64,000 nt of DNA from contig CM019071.1 in NCBI GenBank assembly GCA_009667805.1, forward strand, positions 50,536,693 to 50,600,692, given 5' to 3'. The notes beneath the pieces were generated by a model. The model searched no databases. It saw only the letters and a program-made list of their open reading frames with translations, and was not told where the DNA came from. The DNA comes from Leptobrachium leishanense (Eukaryota > Chordata > Amphibia > Anura > Megophryidae). Of the stretch, positions 46,216 through 58,650 are shown in pieces; within the stretch, counting starts at the first letter, position 1, and every line of letters begins with the position of its first letter. A program made the translations under genes and the position numbers.

Positions 46216-46620
46216 AGTAATTGTATCCACTGGTTTTCGGATGAATGAAATTAGTTTTCATACTAAAGAACTGGAAACAAATTTCTTTAGCAACTAAATA
46301 AATTGCATTTTAGGACTAATCCATTAGTTCAAAACGAAATTTTGTGCTGTGCACATGTCTACTTTACACGCTGTAGATGATTGAAAATTCAAATCTTATT
46401 GTATTTTTTGCTATAATATTCAGGCAGGACATGACGTATACATATAATAATGACATATTATGAATCTGCCGAGTCTGCCAGAAAGAACGATATATAATAT
46501 GTCTGGGTCGTGTAATAAAATGTGGCTTCGAATCGCGTTTAAACACGATGAGCGAAAGCGGTAAAAATGAGCTCAGCACGCAGCGGTGAAATGGCTCAGC
46601 AGCGAAAGGGTTAAAGTGTT

Positions 46621-46997
46621 TTTAAATAAACCTTTTGACGCGAACATCCGCCTCTGCTCTGCATTTGCTGCTAAAAGGATTCCTAAAGATCCCCAGCTAT
46701 CCATGGGGTCTGATCCATCCTGGAGCATAATGTATGAGAGCAACACATCGCTACTCCTGCCTTGTGGGTGTCAGTGTGCTTTTAGAGGTGCTCACTCAAT
46801 ATTGTTCATATATGATACAGAAAGCACAATGGACTTCTGGATATCATTTTTCAGTTTTTTTTTCCCTCTGCTGTTGATTGCAATGTGTATTGTGTAGACA
46901 CCTCTATTTGGTCATATTTATGGAGTAATGCAGTGGCAGGGTCCCTAAATAGTGAATCCACTGCATTTAAGCCACTGTAGTTCCCTGAATTAACCCT
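46621..46997. other. No gene recognised
   Basis: Unclassified sequence; a 103-codon frame at 46586-46897 has no recognisable domain and a run of phenylalanines from a T-tract. Confidence 0.45.
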
Positions 46998-47001
46998 TTA
47001 A

Positions 47002-48220
47002 GGACGGGAGTAATTTTACAACTTCGGCGCTGTTTCGGAAGTAGAGGTTCGCTGAGCTCATTTTGACCGTTTTTAAGTCACGTATTATTATACCACCCAG
47101 ACAAATTATATATCGTTCTTTCCGGCAGACTCGGCAGATTAATAATATATCATTATTATATGTATATGTCATGCCCTGCCAAAATGCTATAACAAAAAAT
47201 GTAAAAAAAAATAAAAAACATGTGAATTTTCAATAAAATTTCAATCATCCACAGTGTGTAAAGTGTTTTTTTTTTAATTTTATCATCCGAGGCTCTGCGG
47301 TCATATGTTATGGGGTAGATTTGTTAAAAAACTTAGAACGGGGAACCCTTTTTTTTTTGGGGAGAAATTGCGTGATTTTAGCTAAACCCCCCAAAACAAA
47401 AATCGTTAGTGAAGCATCATTGTTCACATTATAATTGAAATGTGAACAATAGTGCTGCATTAAAAAAAAAAAACAACAAACACGTATTTATTTTTTTATT
47501 ATTTAATTTATTATTTTTTTATTATTTTTATTTTTACTTTTTTTAAACTTTTATTTTACATATAACATGGTCATGTTTGATATCATTGGAAAGGCCATGC
47601 TCTGGCCTTTCCATAAATATCATACATGACCCCCTATCTCTCCTCCGATCAGGAGATAAAGGGGTTCAAAGAACCCCCCTATCTCCTCTAAGGGATTTCC
47701 ATAGGAAATCCCTTTGCAGCTAGGGGGTTCCCCAGTTAACTGACATCATCGCGCATGGCGCAATGAGTCAGTTGAGGGGGGGTGACCCAGAGGTGGGGGC
47801 TGCCATCCAAGATGGCGGCCCCCACCGGAAATAGGCCGCGATCGGGCAAAAATTAGTGCCCGGTCGCGACCTGGCAACTAAGGATTAACCCCCCATACAT
47901 CGCTGGAAAGGTCAGGCTGTGACCCTTCCAGCGATGCTGGCCACAGCCGCCTGGTCCCCGGCGATCGGGAGATAGAGGGATCCAAAAGATCCCCCCCTCC
48001 CCTTCAGGCGCTTCCCCTGCTCCGGCGGGGGACGACGCCTGAAACTGACGTAATCGCGCCCCCGGCGCGATGACGTCAGTGCGCCGGAGGAGGAAACCCT
48101 GCCGATCTGACTCCGTGGGACTCAGATCAGCGAGGGAGCCGCCGGAGGAGGTGAGTATCTCCCGGGGGGGCTGAAAAGGCCGAGTACGTACATTTACGTC
48201 CTGCGGCGCCAAAGCCCGCC
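47002..48220 (+). mobile_element. TTAA-flanked element, GGACGGGAG family, copy 3
   Basis: TTAA at 46998-47001, then GGACGGGAGTAATTTTACAA. It follows copy 1 along its whole length, to 'gtcctgcggcgccaaagccc' and 'gcc' at 48220, followed by TAATG in place of TTAA. The tail keeps the paired CpG-rich 'ggcgcgatgacgtc' region that copy 2 has lost. Confidence 0.7.
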
Positions 48221-48223
48221 TAA

Positions 48224-49254
48224 TGCAGGCACAACCTCTCTATTTTATTGTTTGGGTATGTGTAGAATGTGTAACTATACTGTGGTGTATTTTTGTTTCA
48301 TGCTGGTGTATTTGGTTTCGGCCAGAACATTCAGATTTGCCGTTACCACCAGCTTTTCAAAGACGTTAAAATTATGCACGCAAACTTTGTTCGTAGGAAG
48401 TTGCGCATCGATTGTAATACGATGCGCGTACCGGCGCACGAACGCATTTGCACTCACAATGTTAAGTATGGGATGCACGCACAAACTTTTGCTCGCGCAG
48501 GGTTACTCGCGTTAGACGTTAACGCGCATCGTATGCGCGAAAGTCGTAATTTGACGGTCATCGCAAAGGGTTTTTCCCCTCGCGTTAATGCGTTTTTGCG
48601 CACGCGCACATTTTTGCGTGGAGAATGTAATAGAGCCCGAAGTGGGTCAGTGTAGAATTAGATAGAAAATACACAGTTCTATGTGTTTACAAACACATTC
48701 TAATAATAACAATAATAATAAGATCTGAGCCAGGCACTCAGCATCTCTTGTCTTTGTATGTTTTATTCCCCACTATCTATTGTAAAGGGCTACATGATAA
48801 TGATAATAATGTATTACTTACTAGTCTTTGGACTTTTACATTCTTCTTGCAAATGTTTGCGCCGGCGCAAAAACGCATTAACGCGAGGAGCAATACCCTT
48901 TGCGCTGAACGTCGTATTACAATGTCAGTGCAACAAACGCGAGTATACGTCTTCCGCGGGTGAACCTGCGCGAACCCTGCGCAAGCGTACTTTACAGTGT
49001 GCGTCCTATACTTAACATTGTCACGCAAATGCGTTTGTGCGCTGGTACGCGGATGGTATTACAATCTATGCGCAGTTTGTAACGCACATCCTTTGCGCGC
49101 ATAATTTTAGCAACTCCTAAAAGCTGTTGTCAATGGCAAATTCTATCAACCTGGCCGAAACCAAATACACCAGCCCAAAAAAAAATACGCGGCAAAGTAT
49201 AGTTACACATTCTACACATACCCAAACCAATAAAATGGAGAAGTTGTGTGTGCA
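48224..49254. mobile_element. Long foldback element with 400-bp arms
   Basis: The left arm (48224-48625) and right arm (about 48855-49254) are imperfect inverted repeats. Ends are TGCAGGCACAAC and GTTGTGTGTGCA. Shared blocks include 'tttgggtatgtgtagaatgt', 'gtgtatttggtttcggcca' and 'ctcgcgttaatgcgtttttg'. The arms are rich in GCGC and ACGCG. The spacer (48626-48854) holds an (ATA)n tract. No transposase. Confidence 0.8.
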
Positions 49255-49559
49255 TTTATTATTGCTGCAGCATATATGCGCAGATTGACTTTGACAGGCG
49301 CAAAAACTTAACGTGAGACAATTAAGGTTCTTAATTCTGATTGGCTGAATCACGTGAAAAAAACAGTCCGCACACTGATTCCTGCGCGCAACGTTGCTGC
49401 GTGCGCATTTTGCACATCTGTTTAACACGCGTTATTGCTCGACGGATGAAAAAATGTGCGAGGATTGTAATTCCAGCGTTGATTTACGCGCGTTAACGCT
49501 TGGCGCACAAATTCACGCGTTGCGCAAGTGTTTTAACGCGAAGATTGTAAAAGGGCCCT
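49255..49559. other. CpG-rich unclassified flank
   Basis: Contains acgcg, gcgc and ttaacgc words like those in the foldback arms, ending 'gattgtaaaagggcccttt'. Probably part of the same or a related element. Confidence 0.4.
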
Positions 49560-50489
49560 TTGTATTTTAAGTTTGTTTCTCATTTTGTTAGTTTTATTCC
49601 CCTCTTAAGTATTTTAAGTTTGTTTTAGTTTTAATAGTTCTATTCCCCACTTTATATTGTAAAGCAATGAGGAGACAGTGCTACATAAACAATGAGGATG
49701 ATAATAATAATAATAATTTTATTATTATCTGAGCCAGGCCCTCCGCGCCACTTTTCTCTGTATTTTAAGTCTGTTCGTAGTTTTCTTAGATTTATTGCAA
49801 ATGGCTACAATAATAATAATAATAATAATATTATCTGAGCCAGGCCCTTTACGCATCTTTATTCTGTATTTTAACTTTGCTTGTAGTTTTGTTAGGTTGC
49901 TTTTTATTGCAAAGGACTATACTAATAATAATATTGATATTATTATGATCTGAGCTGTGCCCTCATTCCTCTTATCTCTGTATTTTAAGTTTGGTTGAAG
50001 ATCCACAGAAACTTTTAGTGCTACATATATCTTGATAATAATGATAATAAATAATAATAATAATAATAATACATAATTATATGATCTGAGCCGGGCCCTC
50101 TGCACCTCTTTTCTCTGTATTTTAAGTTTGTTTGTAGTTTTATAGTTTTATTTCCCACTTTTTATTGTAAAGATCTACAGAAACTGTTAGTGCTACATGT
50201 ATCATTATAATAATAATAATAATAATAATAAATAATTAAATGATCTGAGCCAGGCCCTCTGCACCTCTTTTCTCTGTATTTTAAGTTTGTTTGTAGTTTT
50301 ATAGTTTTATTTCCCACTTTTTATTGTAAAGATCCACAGAAACTGTTAGTGCTACATATATCATGATATTATTATTATTATTATATTACTAATAATAATA
50401 AATAATTATATGATCTGAGCCGGGCACTCTGCACCTCTTTTCTCTGTATTTTAAGTTTGTTTGTAGTTTTATAGTTTTATTTCCCACTT

Positions 50490-50591
50490 TTTACCCAATT
50501 TTTTTTTCGGAAAATCGGCCGCATCTGAAAACACGAATCGGGAAATTTCGTGAAAATTCCGAAATTCCGAAACCCGAAACGCACATCCCTA
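50490..50591 (-). mobile_element. TAGGGATGTGCG hAT family, terminal fragment
   Basis: 'cggaaaatcggccgcatctg' through 'ccgaaacgcacatcccta' is the family's end region only. The other end is missing, and no duplication can be checked. Confidence 0.8.
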
Positions 50592-51300
50592 GTAGATGGA
50601 AAAGAGCAGAGGAACAAGGACAGAGCCTTGAGGTACACCAACAGATAGAGGCAATGAGGAGCAGTAGTTACCAGCAAAGGACACACAGAAGGACCTGTTG
50701 GATAAATAGGAGTCGACCCAAGCGATTGCAGTGTCACCGAGACCCAGAGAGTTGAGGGTCTGTAGAAGGAGGGAGTGGTCAACAGTGTCAAAAGCAGCCG
50801 AGAGGTCAAGCAGGATGAGAATAGAATAGTGGCCGTGTTTTTTTGCAGTTAGGAGGTCGTTGGTGACTTTGGTGAGGGCAGTTTCAGTTGAGTATAGGGG
50901 ACGGAAGCCAGATTGCAGGGGGTCAAGTAGGGAATTGGAGGACAGGAAGAGGGAGAGGCGGTTGAAGACTAGTTTTTCTAGGAGCTTTGATGTGAAGGGA
51001 AGCAGGGATACAGGGCAGTAGTTGGATGGAGAGTTGGGATCTAGGGATGGTTTCTTTAGTAAAGGGGTAACTAGCGCGTGTTTGAAGGCGGATGGAAAGG
51101 AGCCAGTGGAGAGAGATAGGTTGAAGATGTGTGTGAGAGCAGGGGGGAGGAATTAGATGTGAGGGAATGGGGTCGAGCGGGCACGTGGTGAGATGTGAGG
51201 AGGACAATAAGGAATTGACTTCTTCCTCAGTGGCTGGGAGGAAGCGGCAGAGGGTGGCAGAGGGGACCTCTGGGAGTGGAGGTGGCAGATAACTATCTTG
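50592..51300 (-). pseudogene. L2-clade LINE reverse transcriptase fragment
   Basis: Minus-strand reading gives [79 protein letters not shown] (first catalytic Asp) and [16 protein letters not shown]. The [13 protein letters not shown] and GVPQGSVL phrases are typical of L2. At least two frame changes occur, for example near 51120 and 50900. It is truncated at both ends: the YADD box and the endonuclease are absent. Confidence 0.85.
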
Positions 51301-53190
51301 TGTTGGGATGTTGCTTCTGATAGTAGTATAATAGTAGTATAATAATGATAGTAATATAATAATAATAATAATAAAAAATAATTATATGATCTGAGCCGGG
51401 CCCTCTGCACCGCTTTATCTGCATTTTAAGTTTGGTTGTAGTTTTTATAGTTTTATTTCCAACTTTTTATTGTAAAGATCCACAGAAACTTTTAGTGCTA
51501 CATATATCATGATAATAATGATAATAATAAATGATAATAATAATAATAAATAATTATATGATCTGAGCCGGGCCCTCTGCACCACTTTTATCTGCATTTT
51601 AAGTTTGGTTGTAGTTTTATAGTTTTATTTCCCACTTTTCATTGTAAAGATCTACAGAAACTGTTAGTGCTACATATATCATGATAATAATAAATGATAA
51701 TAATAATAATAAATAATTATATGATCTGAGCCGGGCCCTCTGCACCGCTTTTATCTGCATTTTAAGTTTGTTTGTAGTTTTATAGTTTTATTTCCCACTT
51801 TTCATTGTAAAGATCTACAGAAACTGTTAGTGCTACATATATCATGATAATAATAAATGATAATAATAATAATAAATAATTATATGATCTGAGCCGGGCC
51901 CTCTGCACCTCTTTTCTCTGTATTTTAAGTTTGGTTGTAGTTTTTGTAGTTTTATTTCCCACTTTTTATTGTAAAGATCCACAGAAACTTTTAGTGCTAC
52001 ATATATCATGATAATAATGATAATAATAAATGATAATAATAATAATAAATAATTATATGATCTGAGCCGGGCCCTCTGCACCGCTTTTAAGTGCATTTTA
52101 AGTTTGGTTGTAGTTTTATAGTTTTATTTCTCACTTTTTATTGTAAAGATCCACAGAAACTGTTAGTGCTACATATATCACGATAATAATGATAATAATA
52201 AATGATAATAATAATAATAAATAATTATATGATCTGAGCCGGGCCCTCTGCACCTCTTTTCTCTGTATTTTAAGTTTGTTTGTAGTTTTATAGTTTTATT
52301 TCCCAATTTTCATTGTAAAGATCTACAGAAACTGTTAGTGCTACATATATCATGATAGTAATATAATAATAATAATAAAAAATAATTAGATGATCTGAGC
52401 CGAGCCCTCTGCACCTCTTTTATCTGCATTTTAAGTTTGGTTGTAGTTTTTATAGTTTTATTTCCCACTTTTAATTGTAAAGATCCACAGAAACTGTTAG
52501 TGCTACATATATCATAATAATAATAATAATAATATAATAATAATAAATAATTATATGATCTGAGCCGGGCCCTCTGTACCTCTTTTCTCTGTATTTTAAG
52601 TTTGTTTGTAGTTTTATAGTTTTATTTCCCACTTTTCATTGTAAAGATCCACAGAAACTGTTAGTGCTACATATATCATGATAGTAATATAATAATAATA
52701 ATAGTAAAAAATAATTATATGATCTGAGCTGGGTCCTCTGCATCTCTTTTATCTGCATTTTAAGTTTGGTTGTAGTTTTTATAGTTTTATTTCTTATTTT
52801 TTATTGTAAAGATCTACAGAAACTGTTAGTGCTACATATATCATGATAGTAATATAATAATAATAATAATAAAAAATAATTATATGATCTGAGCCGGGCT
52901 CTCTGCACCGCTTTTATCTGCATTTTAAGTTTGGTTGTAGTTTTTATAGTTTTATTTCCAACTTTTTATTGTAAAGATCCACAGAAACTTTTAGTGCTAC
53001 ATATATCATGATAATAATGATAATAATAAATGATAATAATAATAATAAATAATTATATGATCTGAGCCGGGCCCTCTGCACCTCTTTTCTCTGTATTTTA
53101 AGTTTGTTTGTAGTTTTGTTAGTTTATTTCCCACTTTTTATTTTAAAGATCCACAGAAACTGTTAGTGCTACATATATCATGATAGTAAT

Positions 53191-53222
<32 letters not shown>

Positions 53223-54028
53223 TTATATGATCTGAGCCGAGCCCTCTGCACCTCTTTTCTCTGTATTTTAAGTTTGGTTGTAGTTTTTATAGTTTTATTT
53301 CCCACTTTTTATTGTAAAGATCCACAGAAACTGTTAGTGCTACATATATCATGATAATAATGATAATAATAAATGATAATAATAATAAGAAATAATTATA
53401 TGATCTGAGCCGGGCCCTCTGCACCGCTTTTATCTGCATTTTAAGTTTGGTTGTAGTTTTCATAGTTTTATTTCCAACTTTTTATTGTAAAGATCCACGG
53501 AAACTTTTAGTGCTACATATATCATGATAATAATGATAATAATAAATGATAATAATAATAAGAAATAATTATATGATCTGAGCCGGGCCCTCTGCACCTC
53601 CTTTCTCTGTATTTTAAGTTTGTTTGTAGGTTTATAGTTTTATTTCCCACTTTTCATTGTAAAGATCCACAGAAACTGTTAGTGCTACATATATCATTAT
53701 AATAATAATAAGAAGAAGAAGAAATAATTATATGATCTGAGCCGGGCCCTCTGCACCGCTTTTCTCTGTATTTTAAGTTTGGTTGTAGTTTTTATAGTTT
53801 TATTTCCCACTTTTTATTGTAAAGATCCACAGAAACTGTTAGTGCTACATATATCATGATAATAATAATAATAATAATAATAAAAAATAATTATATGATC
53901 TGAGCCGGGCCCTCTGCACCGCTTTTATCTGCATTTTAAGTTTGGTTGTAGTTTATAGTTTTATTTCCCACTTTTTATTGTAAAGATCCACAGAAACTGT
54001 TAGTGCTACATATATCATGATAATAATG

Positions 54029-54063
<35 letters not shown>

Positions 54064-54160
54064 TTATATGATTTGAGCCGGGCCCTCTGCACCTCTTTTC
54101 TCTGTATTTAAGTTTGTTTGTAGTCTTGTTAGTTTATTACCCCCTTTTCTTTTGTTGCAA

Positions 54161-54815
54161 AAGGCTGGATAAATAATAGTAATACACTTGTACAGGTCTA
54201 CGGAACACGTCGGCGCTTTAAACATAAGAATAATGGTTCTAGTGACTTGTTGTTACACAGTTGCCGAGGAGAATGCTGTTTGCTCAGCGATACGTCACAC
54301 TACGTTCATTCTTATTTGGAGCGTAATGTGTCAAGGATAAACTATTTTTAATTTGCTTTGTGGCAAGAAAGAAAATAGAATTTACTCAGAGGCGTAAAAT
54401 ACCGTATCACTTTATATTCCACCGGCATGATGGTGATCTTCGTCAGAGCTTTGGCAGGTGTCTCACCTGGGAGTGGTCCCATTCCAGAAGGCCTCGCCCT
54501 GTGCAGGTCTGTGTGCGGCAGCCGGGGATCTGCTCTTGCTCAGCGCACCGGGGTGAGAATGCGGAGTTCAATGAGATTTAACGTCAGGCTCATGTCACTG
54601 TGAAGGCTCATGTCAAAACACCCTGCTGAGCTGCTCCTGGCTCGCTCGGCCTGTTTCACTGTGACAATCAATGTTGTTTTTGTGTTTTTGTTACTTTAAC
54701 TGACATGTTGAGAGGTTTTACTAATATTTTTAATCTCACAAACCCCGGCAACAATTAGGAGCTGTTTCATGACGGCAACATGGGTGTTAAAATAACAGCT
54801 GTCTAATGTCACACA
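54161..54815. other. No gene recognised
   Basis: Non-repetitive sequence; the 73-codon frame at 54360-54581 has no recognisable domain. Confidence 0.5.
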
Positions 54816-55727
54816 CCTCTATACATAAATACATACGTACACCAATATACATAAATACACACACCTATATACATAAATACAAACACCTATATACATAAAT
54901 ACACACACCTATATACATAAATACCTATGTATACCAATATACATAAATACACACACCTATATACATAAATACCTACGTATACCAATATACATAAATACAC
55001 ACACCTATATACATAAATACCTACGTACACCAATATACATAAATACATACACACACCTATATACATAAATACACACACCTATATACATAAATACATACAC
55101 ACACCTATATACATAAATACCTACGTATACCAATATACATAAATACACACACACACCTATATACATAAATACACCCACCTATATACATAAATACATACAC
55201 ACACCAATATACATAAATACACACACCTATATACATAAATACACACACCTATATACATAAATACCTACGTATACCAATATACATAAATACGCACACACAC
55301 CTATATACATAAATACCTACGTACACCAATATACATAAATACCTACGTATACCAATATACATAAATACACACACACACCTATATACATAAATACCTACGT
55401 ACACCAATATACATAAATACACCCACCAATATACATAAATACATACATACACCAATATACATAAATACATATACACACCAATATACATAAATACATACAC
55501 ACACCAATATACATAAATACATATACACACAATATACATAAATACATACACCAATATACATAAATATATACACACACCAATATACATAGATACATATACA
55601 CACCAATATATATAAATACATACACCAATATACATAAATACATACACACACCAATATACATAAATACATAGACCAGTATACCTAAATACCTACGCACACC
55701 AATATACATAAATACATGTAAAGCCCT

Positions 55728-55885
55728 CCTATATGTATATGTAAAGCCATCGTTAAGTCCTTCTGGAGACAGAGTATGCAGGGTATAGATCCAGAAGCAT
55801 TCCCTGCATCTCAACACAAGGTCATAGTCACCCTTCCTCTGATGATGCTTAACCAGTTCAACGCCACAAAACCTAACAAAAATAC
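55728..55885 (-). pseudogene. Penelope-like GIY-YIG C-terminal fragment, copy 1
   Basis: The minus strand reads VRFCGVELVKHHQRKGDYDL, RCRECFWIYTLHTLSPEGLN and DGFTYTYR. The RRE.FWI..L.TLSP.GLN pattern is the end of the Penelope GIY-YIG domain. The protein differs from the element at 31738, so it is another family. It is embedded in the 24-bp array. Confidence 0.8.
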
Positions 55886-58315
55886 ATACACCAATATACA
55901 TAAATACATATATACACCAATATACATAAATACATATACACACCAATATACATAAATACATGCACACACAATGTACATAAATACATACACACACCAATAT
56001 ACATAGACCAATATACATAAATACCTACGCACAACAATATACATAAATACATACACCAATATACATAAATACATATACACACCAATATACATAAATACAT
56101 ACACACACCAAAATACATAAATACATACACCAATATACATATATACACCAATATACATAAATACATGCACACACCAATGTACATAAATACATACACACAC
56201 CAATATACATAGACCAATATACATAAATACCTACGCACAACAATATACATAAATACATACACCAATATACATAAATACATATACACACCAATATACATAG
56301 ATACATATACACACCAATATACATAAATACATACACCAATATACATAAATACACACACCAAGATACATAAATACATACACCAATATACATAAATACATAC
56401 ACACACCAATATACATAGATACATATACACACCAATATATATAAATACATACACATACCAATATACATAAATAAATATACACACCAATATACATAAATAC
56501 AAACACACACCAAAATACATAAATACATACACCAATATACATAAATACATATACACACCAATATACATAAATACACACACACCAATATACATAAATACAC
56601 ACACCAATATACATAAATACCTACACCCACCAATATACATAAATACATACACACACCAATATACATAAATACATATACACACAATATACTTAAATACATA
56701 CACCAATATACATAAATACATATACACCAATATGCATAAATACATACACACACCAATATACATAAATACATACACACACAATATACATAAATACATACAT
56801 CAATATACAAAAATACATATACACACTAATATACATAAACACATACACACACCAATATACATAAATACATACACCAATATACATAAATACATACACACAC
56901 CAATATACATAAATACATATACACACAATATACTTAAATACATACACCAATATACATAAATACATATACACACAATATACATAAATACATACACCAATAT
57001 ACATAAATACATATACACACAATATACATAAATACATACACCAATATACATAAATACATACACACACCAATATACATAGATACATATACACACCAATATA
57101 TATAAATACATACACCAATATACATAAATACATACACCAATATACATAAATACATACACACACCAATATACATAAATACATATACACACCATTATACATA
57201 AATACCTACACACACCAATATACATAAATACATACACACACCAATATACATAAATACATATACACACCAATATATATAAATACATACACCAATATACATA
57301 AATACATACACACACCAATATACATAGATACATATACACACCAATATATATAAATACATACACACACCAATATACATAGATACATATACACACCAATATA
57401 TATAAATACATACACCAATATACATAAATACATACACACACCAATATACATAAATACATATACACACCATTATACATAAATACCTACACACACCAACATA
57501 CATATATACATAGACCAATTTACATAAATACTTCTACACACCAATATACATAAATACATACACACACCAATATACATAAATACATATACACACCAATATA
57601 CATAAATACATACACACACCAATATACATAGATACATATACACACCAATATACATAAATACATACACACACCAATATACATAAATACATATACACACCAT
57701 TATACATAAATACCTACACACACCAACATACATATATACATAGACCAATATACATAAATACTTCTACACACCAATATACATAAATACATACACACACCAA
57801 TATACATAAATACATATACACACCAATATACATAAATACATATACACACCAATATACATAAATACATACACACACCAATATACATAGATACATATACACA
57901 CCAATATATATAAATACATACACCAATATACATAAATACATATACACACCAATATACATAAATACATACACACACCAATATACATAAATACATATACACA
58001 CCAATATACATAAATACATACACACACCAATATACATAAATACATATACACACCATTATACATAAATACCTACACACACCAACATACATAAATACATAGA
58101 CCAATATACATAAATACTTCTACACACCAATATACATAAATACATACACCAATATACATAAATACATATACACACCAATATACATAAATTCATATACACA
58201 CCAAGATACATAAATACCTACACACACCAATGTACATAAATACATACACACACCAATATACATAAATACATAGACCAGTATACATAAATACCTACGCACA
58301 CCAATATACATAAAT

Positions 58316-58455
58316 ACATGTAAAGCCCTCGTATATGTATATGTAAAGCCCTCGTTAAGTCCTTCTGGAGACAGAGTATGCAGGGTATAGATCCAGAAGC
58401 ATTCCCTGTGTCTCAACACAAGATCATAGTCACCCTTCCTCTGATGATGCTTAAC
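58316..58455 (-). pseudogene. Penelope-like GIY-YIG C-terminal fragment, copy 2
   Basis: Nearly identical to 55728-55885 but about 25 bp shorter at its minus-strand 5' edge. The array sequence on its right also repeats that to the right of copy 1, so the pair arose by duplication of the block rather than by two insertions. Confidence 0.8.
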
Positions 58456-58650
58456 AAAAATACATACACCAATATACATAAATACATATATACACCAATA
58501 TACATAAATACATATACACACCAATATACATAAATACATATACACACCAATATACATAAATACATGCACACACAATGTACATAAATACATACACACACCA
58601 ATATACATAGACCAATATACATAAATACCTACGCACAACAATATACAAGT

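Larger units (their letters stand above)
45236..46361. mobile_element. hAT-type element with internal minisatellite and foldback
   Basis: Ends TAGACATGTGCATTCG and (inverted) TAGACATGTGCACAGC. Exact 8-bp duplication CTTTACAC (45228-45235 and 46362-46369). Removing it restores 'aacactttacac' plus 'gctgtagatgattg', as in the uninterrupted family copies. It holds a 46-bp array and nested hairpins, no gene. Confidence 0.92.
44340..46620 (-). mobile_element. Diverged GGACGGGAG-family element, reverse orientation, interrupted
   Basis: The reverse complement of 44866-45235 and 46370-46600 follows the family order ('gtttggtatcattggaacgg', 'cgtaattcccccccaaaa', 'ttttgctataatattcaggc', 'aaagaacgatatataatatg'). 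44340-44530 repeats the part around the 'taatgtttggtatcattgga' hairpin. The stretch between (44531-44865) is an unclassified insert with a TATA-like 'gtataaataaaac'. The hAT element at 45236-46361 splits the right part. Confidence 0.6.
49560..54160. repeat. Satellite-like array, 163-173-bp unit with AT-trinucleotide core
   Basis: About twenty-three units of 'gatctgagccgggccctctg', 'ttttaagtttggttgtagtt', 'attgtaaagatccacagaaa' and 'ctgttagtgctacatatatc', followed by a variable (ATA)n/(ATG)n tract. Spacing between equivalent bases near 51561, 51724, 51887, 52060 and 52232 is 163-173 bp. It is split at 50488-51310 by a hAT/L2 fragment. The 'attgtaaag...gtgctacatat' part resembles the tail of L2-type elements. 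Confidence 0.92.
54816..58650. repeat. 24-bp minisatellite array 'caccaatatacataaatacatac', main block
   Basis: Well over a hundred units; variants alternate 'acacacctatatacataaat' at the left and 'acacaccaatatacataaat' elsewhere. As 24 is a multiple of three, minus-strand frames of IYVYWCVYVFMYIGV type stay open for hundreds of codons. A block of about 2.6 kb including a Penelope fragment occurs twice. The array continues at 60305-60745. Confidence 0.95.
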
